Positions 27,725 to 35,748 of a DNA stretch of 64,000 bases are shown here, piece by piece (within the stretch, counting starts at the first letter, position 1; each line of letters opens with the position of its first letter). The stretch spans positions 1,745,779-1,809,778 of the forward strand of contig NZ_JH594606.1 of NCBI RefSeq assembly GCF_000243235.1, read 5' to 3'. This DNA is from Gillisia limnaea DSM 15749 (lineage in GTDB: Bacteria; Bacteroidota; Bacteroidia; Flavobacteriales; Flavobacteriaceae). The notes below the pieces were generated by a model. It saw only the letters and a program-made list of their open reading frames with translations, was not told the DNA's origin and ran no database searches. A program made the translations under genes and the position numbers.

Positions 27725-28765
27725 TTAATATGAATTAAATGCAATTGGTATTTTAGAGGCTTGTAATACAACCTCTTTTCCCTGATGTTTTATAGATTCG
27801 TTTGATGCTTCAAGAATTCTGACTACATCCAAACCTAAGTAACAGGACGATCTAGGTTGTTTTTTCTCATGGATACAGTATATAAAATCGTTCGCCATAC
27901 TAAGTAAGGCTTCGGTAGTAGCAAGTTTGGGAACATGAATATCACCAACTCTATAATCTACCATCACCTGGTTCTTCTCTTCATCGTTCGCATAACTATA
28001 TCCTGAATCGTATATTTTTATTTTTTCTGTGGGTTCGAGATCATTATAGAGAATCATCTTTTCGTCTCCTCCTAATAACATCATTCTCACTTTTACAGGA
28101 CTTGTCCATGAACAATTAAAATGAGCTATCAATCCAGATTTAAAATTCACGGTGAGATAAGCGATATTCTCTATTTTATTGCATGTGTGGGTTATCCCTC
28201 TGGCATTAACGCTGTAAGGTTGCTCATCAACTATATAACTAAGAATAGATAAGTCATGGGGTGCAAGATCCCAAAGCACATTAATATCAGATTGAAAAAG
28301 ACCTAAATTTATTCTGGTTGAGTCAAGATATTTGATACAACCCAGCTCCTTACTATCTACTAATTGTTTCATTTTTTGAACTGCACCGGTATATAAGAAC
28401 GTATGATCTACCATAAGCAGCAAGTTCTTTTGCTCAGCCAAATTAATTAGAATCTCAGCTTCCTCCACCGAGGAAGTCATGGGTTTTTCTATAAGTACGT
28501 GCTTCCCTTCTAAAAGTGCCTTATGAGCCAACTTAAAATGTGTACACACCGGTGTAGCGATAATTACTGCATCAATTTCACGATCAAGAATAATTTCATT
28601 ACCATCATTTACTGCCTTAATTGTGGGATATATTTTCCTGAGTTCTTGCAGCCTTGCAGAACGAGAATCTGCTACAATTTTTACACTACAACCATTTACT
28701 GCAAAAAAATTTCGAACTAAGTTAGGTCCCCAATACCCATAGCCTATTATGCCTATATTTATCAT
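27725..28765 (-). CDS. Gfo/Idh/MocA-family sugar-nucleotide oxidoreductase (WbpB/WlbA-like)
   Basis: A 346-residue NAD-dependent dehydrogenase. The Rossmann fold opens with NIGIIGYGYWGPNLVRNFFA, followed by VIIATPVCTHFKLAHKALLE and the signature EKPMTSSVEEAE with the conserved lysine. The C-terminal domain includes DLAPHDLSILSYIV, with the catalytic histidine region. In WbpB and WlbA this fold oxidises C3 of a UDP-sugar before transamination, and the downstream order here (acetyltransferase, aminotransferase) fits that. A perfect palindrome lies about 50 bp upstream of its start. Confidence 0.9.
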   Translation of the reverse strand: MINIGIIGYGYWGPNLVRNFFAVNGCSVKIVADSRSARLQELRKIYPTIKAVNDGNEIILDREIDAVIIATPVCTHFKLAHKALLEGKHVLIEKPMTSSVEEAEILINLAEQKNLLLMVDHTFLYTGAVQKMKQLVDSKELGCIKYLDSTRINLGLFQSDINVLWDLAPHDLSILSYIVDEQPYSVNARGITHTCNKIENIAYLTVNFKSGLIAHFNCSWTSPVKVRMMLLGGDEKMILYNDLEPTEKIKIYDSGYSYANDEEKNQVMVDYRVGDIHVPKLATTEALLSMANDFIYCIHEKKQPRSSCYLGLDVVRILEASNESIKHQGKEVVLQASKIPIAFNSY

Positions 28766-28817
28766 AATTTCACGTTTAATAGTTTAATTAGTTTATAAAT
28801 TACCGTGGAGCTTGATC

Positions 28818-28837
28818 ATAGAAACCGGGGTTTCTAT
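28818..28837. promoter_or_regulatory. Perfect 9-bp inverted repeat upstream of the oxidoreductase gene
   Basis: ATAGAAACC (28818-28826) and GGTTTCTAT (28829-28837) are exact reverse complements separated by 2 bp. The spacer is too short for a stable RNA hairpin, so a dimeric repressor or activator site is more likely than a terminator. It sits 53 bp before the start of the Gfo/Idh/MocA gene, in a 256-bp gap. Function is inferred from shape and place only. Confidence 0.35.
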
Positions 28838-29021
28838 TTCATTCTAAATATTCCTGAATAGACCAATTTTTAGTTGCTGTATTCGTAAACTTAGTATAGG
28901 GTATAAGAATTCTACTTTTTTAATCTTGACTAGACCCTAATAACAAATTGCTACAATTAATGGAAGTCAGATTATATTAGTTTAATTGATTTACTCAACT
29001 AATAATTATTCAGGAAATTAT

Positions 29022-30581
29022 TTATTCCCTAGCATAAAGTCTGTAAGGACCGTAAGGCTTCCTGAAAATAGAATACAAGTTTCGAATTCTTACTTCATTA
29101 TTAGTAATACCGTCAAAGGGTTTTGGTGGTTCTTCATAAATATGATAAATGCCCCTGTCTACCAATCCTGCATTTTCAATTGATTTTTGAAAACTTTTTG
29201 AATATTCTCGTACAATTATGAAATCTACATTAGGAAGAATCTTTTCCCAGGTTTCTAGGTTCAAAGGATCATTATGGGCTTCATAAATTTTGTACATCTT
29301 CCAATTCAAAGATCGTCCAGAATAATAAAACTCATGAGGAATATAAACTTTATGGTCTCCATAACCAACCATAGAAAAAGCAGCCTTATCCAAAAGTCCC
29401 CTATCCCGCTCTGCTTTCCCATCAAAGGCTAGAAATGAACGCACTATAAGGGATAATCCAATAGACCAAAAAAGTAGTGTATATATACCGCTAAATATGA
29501 GGGAACGGGGGTCACTTTTACTATAATCTTTGTTATATAACAAACCAATCCCTATAATGAAATAAGGAACTAAGTATTGAACACGGTTAATATAAACGAC
29601 CGTAATTAACATTAGAATTATTACAGCCAGTATAGCCACGAACAAATATGTCTGTTTAAATTTGATTAATGATATTATAGCAAGCAAAACTACAAAAGGA
29701 CTAAACTTTAAAACCCTCAATAATTCAATCGAATTTTCTAAAGCAGTATTGAATCCATTAATATCAGAGGATCCAGCATGAGTATTATAAGTAATTGTTT
29801 CCTTGATAAGACTCCATTGAGAGAATAGTTGTTCTGAAAAAGGTAAAACCAATAAGGCAATTGAAATTACTGCCCCAAACATAAATAGAAACAAAATATT
29901 TAATATTACTCTTATTCTCTTTTCGTTTTTCCATTCATAACTTATTTGTTCACTGAGTTCAAGTCCAATAAGAGGAAAGAAAAAAATTGCAGAAGGCCAA
30001 GTGAAAATCGCTAAGCTAATTAGACTCCCTGCAAATAAAAATTTAGTATTTAAATTAGACTTCTTACTAGCAAAAAAATTGATTTCAGATCGAAGAACCC
30101 AACAACAACTTATGCATAAAAACATAACCCATCCATCTATCCTTCCTATCGTAAAAGCTTGCACTATGAGAGGGTCAAGAAGAAAAATTAGGCCCAAGAA
30201 AAATGTGGGTCTTATAGAAACACCCCTTAATAATAGATATTTTACTAATGCTGTTGCTGCAGCAAGCGCACCTAAAATCGCGAAGATTCTTGGACCGAAC
30301 TGTCCAAAGTACTCGAATACAATTTCCTGAATAGTAGCCCCTATATATGAAATTAATATTGCTGGTTTTTGCTGTTCAATAACCCAAGCGATGGACCAGT
30401 CAACATTAGGATTTAAAATATTCTTACCTAAATCAATTATTACAAATTCATCTGGATGTAGGTATGCTCCTTTATCAACCGTTCCAAGGAAAATTAAAAA
30501 AATAATACTAATCGATAACAGCCAGCTAACCCAAAAGTTTTTAAAGAAATTTTTATTTAAAGGAAAAAAAGAATGTGTCAT
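29022..30581 (-). CDS. GT-C membrane glycosyltransferase (ArnT/PMT-like)
   Basis: A 519-residue protein with about ten or more membrane helices and a C-terminal soluble periplasmic-type tail. The first outer loop carries an acidic motif (AYLHPDEFVI, near residue 41), where ArnT and protein mannosyltransferases have their catalytic Asp-Glu. Later segments (LLDPLIVQAFTIGRIDGWVM) fit the PMT_2 domain. Such enzymes use polyprenyl-phosphate sugars as donors on the outer face of the inner membrane. The cluster contains an ArnC-like enzyme that could make that donor. Its acceptor (polysaccharide, lipid A or protein) is unknown. Confidence 0.8.
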   Translation of the reverse strand: MTHSFFPLNKNFFKNFWVSWLLSISIIFLIFLGTVDKGAYLHPDEFVIIDLGKNILNPNVDWSIAWVIEQQKPAILISYIGATIQEIVFEYFGQFGPRIFAILGALAAATALVKYLLLRGVSIRPTFFLGLIFLLDPLIVQAFTIGRIDGWVMFLCISCCWVLRSEINFFASKKSNLNTKFLFAGSLISLAIFTWPSAIFFFPLIGLELSEQISYEWKNEKRIRVILNILFLFMFGAVISIALLVLPFSEQLFSQWSLIKETITYNTHAGSSDINGFNTALENSIELLRVLKFSPFVVLLAIISLIKFKQTYLFVAILAVIILMLITVVYINRVQYLVPYFIIGIGLLYNKDYSKSDPRSLIFSGIYTLLFWSIGLSLIVRSFLAFDGKAERDRGLLDKAAFSMVGYGDHKVYIPHEFYYSGRSLNWKMYKIYEAHNDPLNLETWEKILPNVDFIIVREYSKSFQKSIENAGLVDRGIYHIYEEPPKPFDGITNNEVRIRNLYSIFRKPYGPYRLYARE

Positions 30582-30974
30582 GGAAATTTAAAGAAGAGTA
30601 GATTTTTCGAATAGCTTAATAAGCTTTATCTGGTAATAAAATTGCTTATATAGTATTGATTTCTTCCGTTATTAGATGTTTTGCGCTAGAAAAACTACTT
30701 ATAAATGCCGGTGAATAGCATTTATTAAATGAACTGAGTTATTTTGTCCTTCAATAATAAAATCTGTTTCCAATTGAATATTTGTTTAGCAACTGAGCCC
30801 GAATTTCAGAAGGAAGTCATTCATCAAATCAATAAAAAACAATATAGTTTGATGATTTTGCGCTAAAACTCCGAAATGCTTTCTTTTTGTTTTCTTTTTG
30901 ATTTCATTTAAAACCAAGGAACCTAAATAAGTTGACAATATTTAATAATCCATATTGGCAGGAACAAATAAAAA
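30582..30974. other. 393-bp gap between fcl and the GT-C gene
   Basis: No protein-coding frame of note is seen. The sequence is AT-rich and contains a short palindrome (AGCTTAATAAGCT, about 30615) and a direct repeat TTTTGCGCTA at about 30679 and 30846. It must hold the promoter of the GT-C gene if the terminator at the end of fcl is active. I could not place a clear promoter. Confidence 0.4.
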
Positions 30975-30992
30975 CTACCTAACATTGGTAGT
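30961..30992 (-). terminator. Terminator-like hairpin at the end of fcl
   Basis: On the minus strand ACTACC and GGTAGT (30987-30992 and 30974-30979) can pair around a 7-nt loop, followed by a T-rich run (about 30962-30973). The stem overlaps the fcl stop codon. It is short, so termination may be partial, which would suit a cluster controlled by antitermination. Confidence 0.4.
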
Positions 30993-32138
30993 ATGATATA
31001 TACTGGATTTATACCACCTATACAATCTGTTTATTCCTTCATCCAGTTCTACTGAATATTTCCAGCCCAGGGCCCGAAGTTTTGAAACATCTGTAAGTTT
31101 ACGTGCCGTGCCTTCAGGTTTACTTGTATTAAAAACCAGTTTTCCTTCAAATTTTATAATGATTTTTACTATTTCTGCAAGATGGGCTATTGTTATTTCT
31201 CTACCAGTGCCTATATTTATTTGAGAATTCCTCACTTCATTTTCAGGTTGATCTTTCGGAATTAAATCAATAAAGTCGATATTCTCCATTAAAAAAGCAC
31301 AAGCTTCGGCCATATCATCGCTCCATAAAAATTCTCTGATTTGCTTTCCACTGCCCCATATTTCAACGGAGACATTTTTAAAATCCTCCTCATTTTGTAG
31401 GTCTGAATTCATTTGATTGGAGATGGGTTTTATTCCATATTTGCTTAGAATCGCAAGCATTTGTTTTTTTCCCTGGCTGCCATCCATTCCTTCTAACGGT
31501 CGCCTGTTAAAATCATCGGCAATAGCGATCCAATCATTTTCTTCCAAAGCTTTTCCCAAATGGATCTTCCTAATCAATGCCGGTAGTACGTGCGAAGTTT
31601 CCAAATTAAAATTGTCTCTTGGACCATAAAGGTTTGTAGGCATTACAGCAATAAAATTAGTCCCGTATTGTAAGTTATAACTTTCACACATTTTAATCCC
31701 TGCTATTTTGGCTATTGCATATGGTTCATTGGTATATTCCAGGGGATCTGTCAAAAGATATTCTTCTTTAATTGGCTGTGGACTATCCCTGGGATAAATG
31801 CAGGTACTGCCTAAAAACAAAAGCTTTTTAACGCGATGAAGGAAAGCCTGATGAATGACATTTGTCTGGATCATCAGGTTTTCATAAATGAAATCGGCTC
31901 TGTAGGTATTATTTGCTACGATGCCTCCAACCTTTGCTGCAGCGAGAATTACATATTCAGGATCTTCATTTTCGAAAAACTGTTTTACAGCATTCGAATC
32001 TATTAAATCCAATTCCTGATGCGTTTTCAAAATTAAATTTTGGTATCCCTTAGCATTAAGATTGTTGAGGATAGCACTGCCCACCATTCCCTGATGGCCG
32101 GCAATATATATTCTGGAATCTCTGTTCATTTCACTCAA
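30975..32138 (-). CDS. fcl: GDP-L-fucose synthase
   Basis: A 387-residue SDR that epimerises and reduces GDP-4-keto-6-deoxy-mannose to GDP-L-fucose. It has the NADP site IYIAGHQGMVGSAI, the VGGIVANNTYRADFIYENL block, LLFLGSTCIYPRDSPQPIKE, and the catalytic EPYAIAKIAG (Tyr-x3-Lys). It is longer than the usual 310-320 residues because of an extra segment near residues 190-250 (WIAIADDFNRRPLEGMDGSQ to ISNQMNSDLQNE), also known from other Bacteroidetes members. It follows gmd, which makes its substrate. Confidence 0.95.
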   Translation of the reverse strand: MSEMNRDSRIYIAGHQGMVGSAILNNLNAKGYQNLILKTHQELDLIDSNAVKQFFENEDPEYVILAAAKVGGIVANNTYRADFIYENLMIQTNVIHQAFLHRVKKLLFLGSTCIYPRDSPQPIKEEYLLTDPLEYTNEPYAIAKIAGIKMCESYNLQYGTNFIAVMPTNLYGPRDNFNLETSHVLPALIRKIHLGKALEENDWIAIADDFNRRPLEGMDGSQGKKQMLAILSKYGIKPISNQMNSDLQNEEDFKNVSVEIWGSGKQIREFLWSDDMAEACAFLMENIDFIDLIPKDQPENEVRNSQINIGTGREITIAHLAEIVKIIIKFEGKLVFNTSKPEGTARKLTDVSKLRALGWKYSVELDEGINRLYRWYKSSIYHTTNVR

Positions 32139-32256
32139 GATGTTAAAGGGGGAATTTATCTAAATTTTTTTATCTGGAAATCTTACTTATTAACCCAAAC
32201 AGAGGTTAACGGTTATAAGTACCAATTATAATTTTGAGGTTCAAAAAGCAAAATTT

Positions 32257-33369
32257 TTATTCAAAATAGTTCAAAACTTTATAACCAACATCTTTCAAAT
32301 ATTGCTCCTTTTGCATTAGAAGCAAATCACTTTCCATCATTTCCCTGATTAAGTCATTTAGGCCGTATTCAGGAATCCATCCCAGTTTTTTATTTGCTTT
32401 TTCGGCGTTACCTACCAGAAGGTCTACTTCTGTTGGTCTGAAGTATTTGGGATCTATCGCAAGTACTTCTTTTCCTTCAGCCAGTTGATACTCGGGAAAG
32501 CTACAGTTTTCCACTATTCCTACTTCCTCAATCCCAACTCCCTCAAACCTAATTTTTATTCCCGCTTCTGCAAAGGCCATTTTCACGAAATCTCTTACTG
32601 TAGTGGTTTTCCCGGTAGCGATTACCCAATCCTCGGGTTCTTCGGCCTGTAAAATCATCCACATCATTCTTACATAATCTTTAGCATGACCCCAATCCCT
32701 TCTGGCATCCAGATTCCCCAGGTACAACTTTTCCTGCAAACCTAAAGCTATCCTGGCAGCAGCCCTGGTAATTTTTCTTGTAACAAAAGTCTCTCCTCGT
32801 ATGGGGGACTCATGATTAAAAAGAATCCCGTTGCAGGCAAACATGTTATAAGCTTCCCTGTAATTGACCGTCATCCAGTATGCATAAAGTTTAGCCACTG
32901 CGTAAGGACTTCTGGGATAGAAGGGAGTAGTTTCTGTTTGAGGAACCTCCTGGACTTTTCCATAAAGTTCTGAAGTAGATGCCTGGTAAATTCTGGTTTG
33001 CTTTTCCATTCCCAGTAAACGTACGGCTTCAAGAATACGCAAGGTACCTAACCCATCTGTATTACCTGTATATTCCGGAATCTCAAATGAAACCTGAACG
33101 TGGCTCATGGCTCCTAAATTATATATTTCATCCGGTTGAATTTGTTGTATCAATCGTATTAGGTTGGTGCTGTCTGTTAAATCCCCATAGTGAAGAATGA
33201 AATTCCTATTTTGCTCATGAGGATCCTGATATAAATGATCTATTCGCTCTGTATTAAACTGGGAAGTTCTTCTTTTTATTCCGTGAACTATATAGCCTTT
33301 TCCAAGTAAAAATTCACTTAAATAAGCGCCATCCTGCCCTGTCACCCCGGTAATAAGTGCTGTTTTCAT
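32257..33369 (-). CDS. gmd: GDP-mannose 4,6-dehydratase
   Basis: A 370-residue SDR that converts GDP-D-mannose to GDP-4-keto-6-deoxy-D-mannose. Motifs are [74 protein letters not shown], the catalytic [12 protein letters not shown] and [19 protein letters not shown]. Length matches the family. It is the first enzyme gene after the antiterminator gene and works with fcl to make GDP-fucose. The 553-bp leader before it is unusually long. Confidence 0.97.
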   Translation of the reverse strand: MKTALITGVTGQDGAYLSEFLLGKGYIVHGIKRRTSQFNTERIDHLYQDPHEQNRNFILHYGDLTDSTNLIRLIQQIQPDEIYNLGAMSHVQVSFEIPEYTGNTDGLGTLRILEAVRLLGMEKQTRIYQASTSELYGKVQEVPQTETTPFYPRSPYAVAKLYAYWMTVNYREAYNMFACNGILFNHESPIRGETFVTRKITRAAARIALGLQEKLYLGNLDARRDWGHAKDYVRMMWMILQAEEPEDWVIATGKTTTVRDFVKMAFAEAGIKIRFEGVGIEEVGIVENCSFPEYQLAEGKEVLAIDPKYFRPTEVDLLVGNAEKANKKLGWIPEYGLNDLIREMMESDLLLMQKEQYLKDVGYKVLNYFE

Positions 33370-33922
33370 AATTAATTCCTGTTATATGTGTACTCAAACT
33401 TGATTTGAATAATTGGAGTGCTGCCTTGAAAAGTTGATTTTACCGAAGCTGGCATGGCTCCGCCCTTTGAGTCCCACCTAATAGTAGGATTCGAATTTAT
33501 AACTCAACAAGAAGCGGGGATCTTTAAAATATGAAAGCACAACAGCAGCAACAAATTGGGGGTTTGAGGAAGACGGGGATCTTCTTATGCTGTATTGTAG
33601 AAAAACGGTATGTATATGGAGTAGAAATTAATTATTCATAAACCATAACAAGACGAAAACTACAATTGCTTCAATAACATCACTAAAATGTAGGGAACTA
33701 AAAAAGGGGAATAACTTGGGGGGGTTGTTATTGCTAATTTAAAAATAAAACCCAACCCTTTAAGAATTATTCGTTAAAATTCTAAAAATTTCGTTAAAAT
33801 GCATCGCTTGAATTGGAAACCCTAGGAATATCTAAAGCTTCAAAAATTAAAAAGTTACTTTTTCTAGATATAAAAATTCTTTTTGAAAGAACTTTCGTAC
33901 AAACCATTAAATATAAATGACT
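33370..33922. promoter_or_regulatory. 553-bp leader between the antiterminator gene and gmd, with hairpins and direct repeats
   Basis: No gene is seen. On the minus strand AATAAC and GTTATT (33710-33715/33727-33732 on plus) form a stem around an 11-nt loop with a C7 run. A competing pairing is possible between that C run and the upstream GGGTTGGGTT (plus 33749-33758). TTCGTTAAAAT occurs twice, at 33770-33780 and 33790-33800, with 20-bp spacing, and TCGTTAAAATGC recurs upstream of the antiterminator gene (34701-34712). CGGGGATCTT is repeated at 33515-33524 and 33574-33583. The arrangement suggests a regulatory leader; function is inferred. Confidence 0.4.
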
Positions 33923-34399
33923 TTAAGATTGAATTTCTTTTAATTTTACTGTTACCGTGAAACCAATATCTACCAAAATTAATCGCATAGTATTTTTTCC
34001 TATGTCGATTATTTTAGCTTCCTGATCTTTGAAAACTCCAGATTTTAATTTTATCCTGTCTCCCGGGCTCAATCCTTCTACCACTATTTTTTCTGTCGTT
34101 CCACTTTCAACCCATTCCCGGATTGTTTCAATTTCTTCGTCATGAACCATAGCAGGCTTCCCGAGCCAATAGACATATCTTACTATTCCAGTCACATCAA
34201 ATACCTTTTCCCGGTTCTGTTCCTGGATTTTGATAAACAAGTAGGAACTAAACAGTGGTTTGGTTACCATTTTTTTTCTATCACTCCATTGCCTCATTTC
34301 TTTTATGACAGGACAATAAACTTCAATACCCATTTTTTCTAAAGTAGTTGCCGCCTTTATTTCGTATTTGGATTTAACATATAAAACGTACCAGGCCAT
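33923..34399 (-). CDS. NusG-like transcription antiterminator of the UpxY/RfaH type
   Basis: A 158-residue NusG paralogue. The NGN domain begins with AWYVLYVKSKYEIKAATTLE and has VYCPVIKEMRQWSDRKK and PLFSSYLFIKI, the beta-strand block that contacts RNA polymerase. The C-terminal KOW-like part (GDRIKLKSGVFKDQEAKIID) binds partner factors. In Bacteroides, UpxY proteins of this kind let polymerase read through long capsule operons from a promoter-proximal leader. Its position at the head of a cluster of about 30 kb on the same strand fits that role. House-keeping NusG is excluded by length and context. Confidence 0.93.
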   Translation of the reverse strand: MAWYVLYVKSKYEIKAATTLEKMGIEVYCPVIKEMRQWSDRKKMVTKPLFSSYLFIKIQEQNREKVFDVTGIVRYVYWLGKPAMVHDEEIETIREWVESGTTEKIVVEGLSPGDRIKLKSGVFKDQEAKIIDIGKNTMRLILVDIGFTVTVKLKEIQS

Positions 34400-34763
34400 A
34401 TAAGTAGAATTTTAAATCATTTAAAAAAACAGATGAATTTTCAATTAAGATAGTGAAGTCTTATAACAATGCATCCAAAAAATTGTTATCGCTTTGCAAA
34501 AGGTGGTTTGCATAAGTACATTGCGGAATTATTTCCAGGTTTTCCTCTCCTGCCTTGCAATTCTACTGCATCACATACTATTTTTTCCCCCTACGCCTTC
34601 TCCCTTTAATTAGGGATATACTTCTATATGTTCTATAGTAATTCTGCTTTCTCCGGCACAGGTTTAATTCATTGTTCCGGCTTTTCTATCTTTACTAACC
34701 TCGTTAAAATGCCCTTTTATTTTAAGCTTTTGTATGTTATATTTTCATTACTGAATTTAATAT
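34400..34763. promoter_or_regulatory. Leader and promoter region of the polysaccharide cluster
   Basis: A perfect 8-bp inverted repeat, ATAACAAT (34463-34470) and ATTGTTAT (34482-34489) with an 11-nt loop, lies 64-90 bp before the antiterminator start. It is a candidate hairpin for factor loading. The 12-mer GCATTTTAACGA (minus strand, 34701-34712) is shared with the leader before gmd. No secure gene is present; a short plus-strand frame starting at 34628 looks like chance. I could not identify the promoter boxes. Confidence 0.4.
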
Positions 34764-35267
34764 TTAGTTTAACTTTCCTCCTTTTGCAACCCACCAGGGA
34801 TGAACTTCCACTTTTAATCTTCCAGCAATCACCATAGGATCAAGTCTTGCTAAACTATCGGCTTCTTTTTGGGTGGGGGTATTATATATTACAATTCCAC
34901 GCAACTCCCCATCATCACCCATAGGTCCAGTTAAACTTGTATAACCTTCATTGTACATTCTGCTTAAGTGCGCCATATGTTGATCCTGAAGTTTTGCCGA
35001 GGTTAGGGAATCCTGAGAACGATTATCGCCAGATTTTAAAAAAACAATATAATATTGCTGCATCAGGTAGGAAGTATCACCTTCTTTATAAGTGAAAGTT
35101 TGATAGCCATTATTTTTGAGTTCTTCTTCAAGTCCTTCAACATTCTCCATTTCAGCCTTAACCGCAGGCACGGCAAGTATTCCCCTGGTGTTTTCCGGAC
35201 GTTCATTGCATGCAGTCATGAAAAATACCGCCACTATAAGAATAAATATTTTGTCTGCTGTTTTCAT
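34764..35267 (-). CDS. Lipoprotein with YciI-like domain
   Basis: A 167-residue protein with a lipoprotein signal (KIFILIVAVFFMTAC, cysteine near residue 20). The C-terminal half is a YciI-related ferredoxin-like fold (LQDQHMAHLSRMYNEGYTSL, GIVIYNTPTQKEADSLARLD, VEVHPWW). YciI proteins have a conserved His-Asp site but no agreed function, and here the protein would sit in the envelope. It starts directly at the end of the CYTH gene and is probably co-transcribed with it. Confidence 0.8.
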   Translation of the reverse strand: MKTADKIFILIVAVFFMTACNERPENTRGILAVPAVKAEMENVEGLEEELKNNGYQTFTYKEGDTSYLMQQYYIVFLKSGDNRSQDSLTSAKLQDQHMAHLSRMYNEGYTSLTGPMGDDGELRGIVIYNTPTQKEADSLARLDPMVIAGRLKVEVHPWWVAKGGKLN

Positions 35268-35735
35268 CTACCAGTTTTTATATGGCTTTTTGCTTAACTG
35301 CGAATTATAATACCTGTTATCTCCAGTAACTTCTTCTCCAACCCAAAGCGGTTTCAAAAATTTATCTTCTTCAGACTTTAATTCAATTTCAGCTATTATC
35401 AAGCCTTTATTTTGCCCGTGAAATTCGTCCACTTCAAAGATGTGATCCTGATTTTTTACCAGATATCGGTCTTTTTCTATGATTCCTGGTTCACATAATT
35501 TCAACAAATTCTCCGCTTCTTCTACTTCTATTTCTTTTTCCCACTCAAATCTGCTCAATCCATTTTCGCTGGATTTCCCTTTTACGGTAAGAAATGCCTG
35601 AGGACCATTGACCCTAATCCTGACAGTTCTCTCCGGATTGGTGTTTAAAAACCCCTGTACGATCCTGGTTTTTTGATATGCATCAGATTTAAAAGCATCA
35701 GATTTTACCAAAAATTTTCGTTCAATTTCTGTCAT
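35268..35735 (-). CDS. CYTH-domain protein (triphosphate tunnel metalloenzyme)
   Basis: A 155-residue protein with the ExExK signature at its very start (TEIERKFLV) and the alternating charged strands of the tunnel (ERTVRIRVNG, AFLTVKGKSSENGLSRFEWE, KDRYLV, FEVDEFHGQNKGLIIAEIEL). Small bacterial members of this family hydrolyse inorganic tripolyphosphate or thiamine triphosphate; some relatives are adenylate cyclases. Tripolyphosphatase is the more likely role for this size. It is in a three-gene minus-strand run with the NAD(P)-binding and YciI-like genes. Confidence 0.88.
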   Translation of the reverse strand: MTEIERKFLVKSDAFKSDAYQKTRIVQGFLNTNPERTVRIRVNGPQAFLTVKGKSSENGLSRFEWEKEIEVEEAENLLKLCEPGIIEKDRYLVKNQDHIFEVDEFHGQNKGLIIAEIELKSEEDKFLKPLWVGEEVTGDNRYYNSQLSKKPYKNW

Positions 35736-35748
35736 AGTTCTTTTTAAC

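Noticed and set aside
29022-30581. GT-C protein read as a Wzy polymerase
   Set aside because: The HPDEF loop and PMT_2-like pattern with a C-terminal tail fit a polyprenyl-phosphate-dependent transferase, and the protein at 15848-17182 fits Wzy better.
33706-33758. Possible G-quadruplex in the leader before gmd
   Set aside because: Only two G-runs (four and seven bases) lie on this strand; four runs are needed, and the competing hairpins explain the stretch better.
34628-34837. A 69-codon plus-strand frame upstream of the antiterminator
   Set aside because: It has no recognisable feature beyond hydrophobic T-rich codons and overlaps the end of the YciI-like lipoprotein gene on the other strand.
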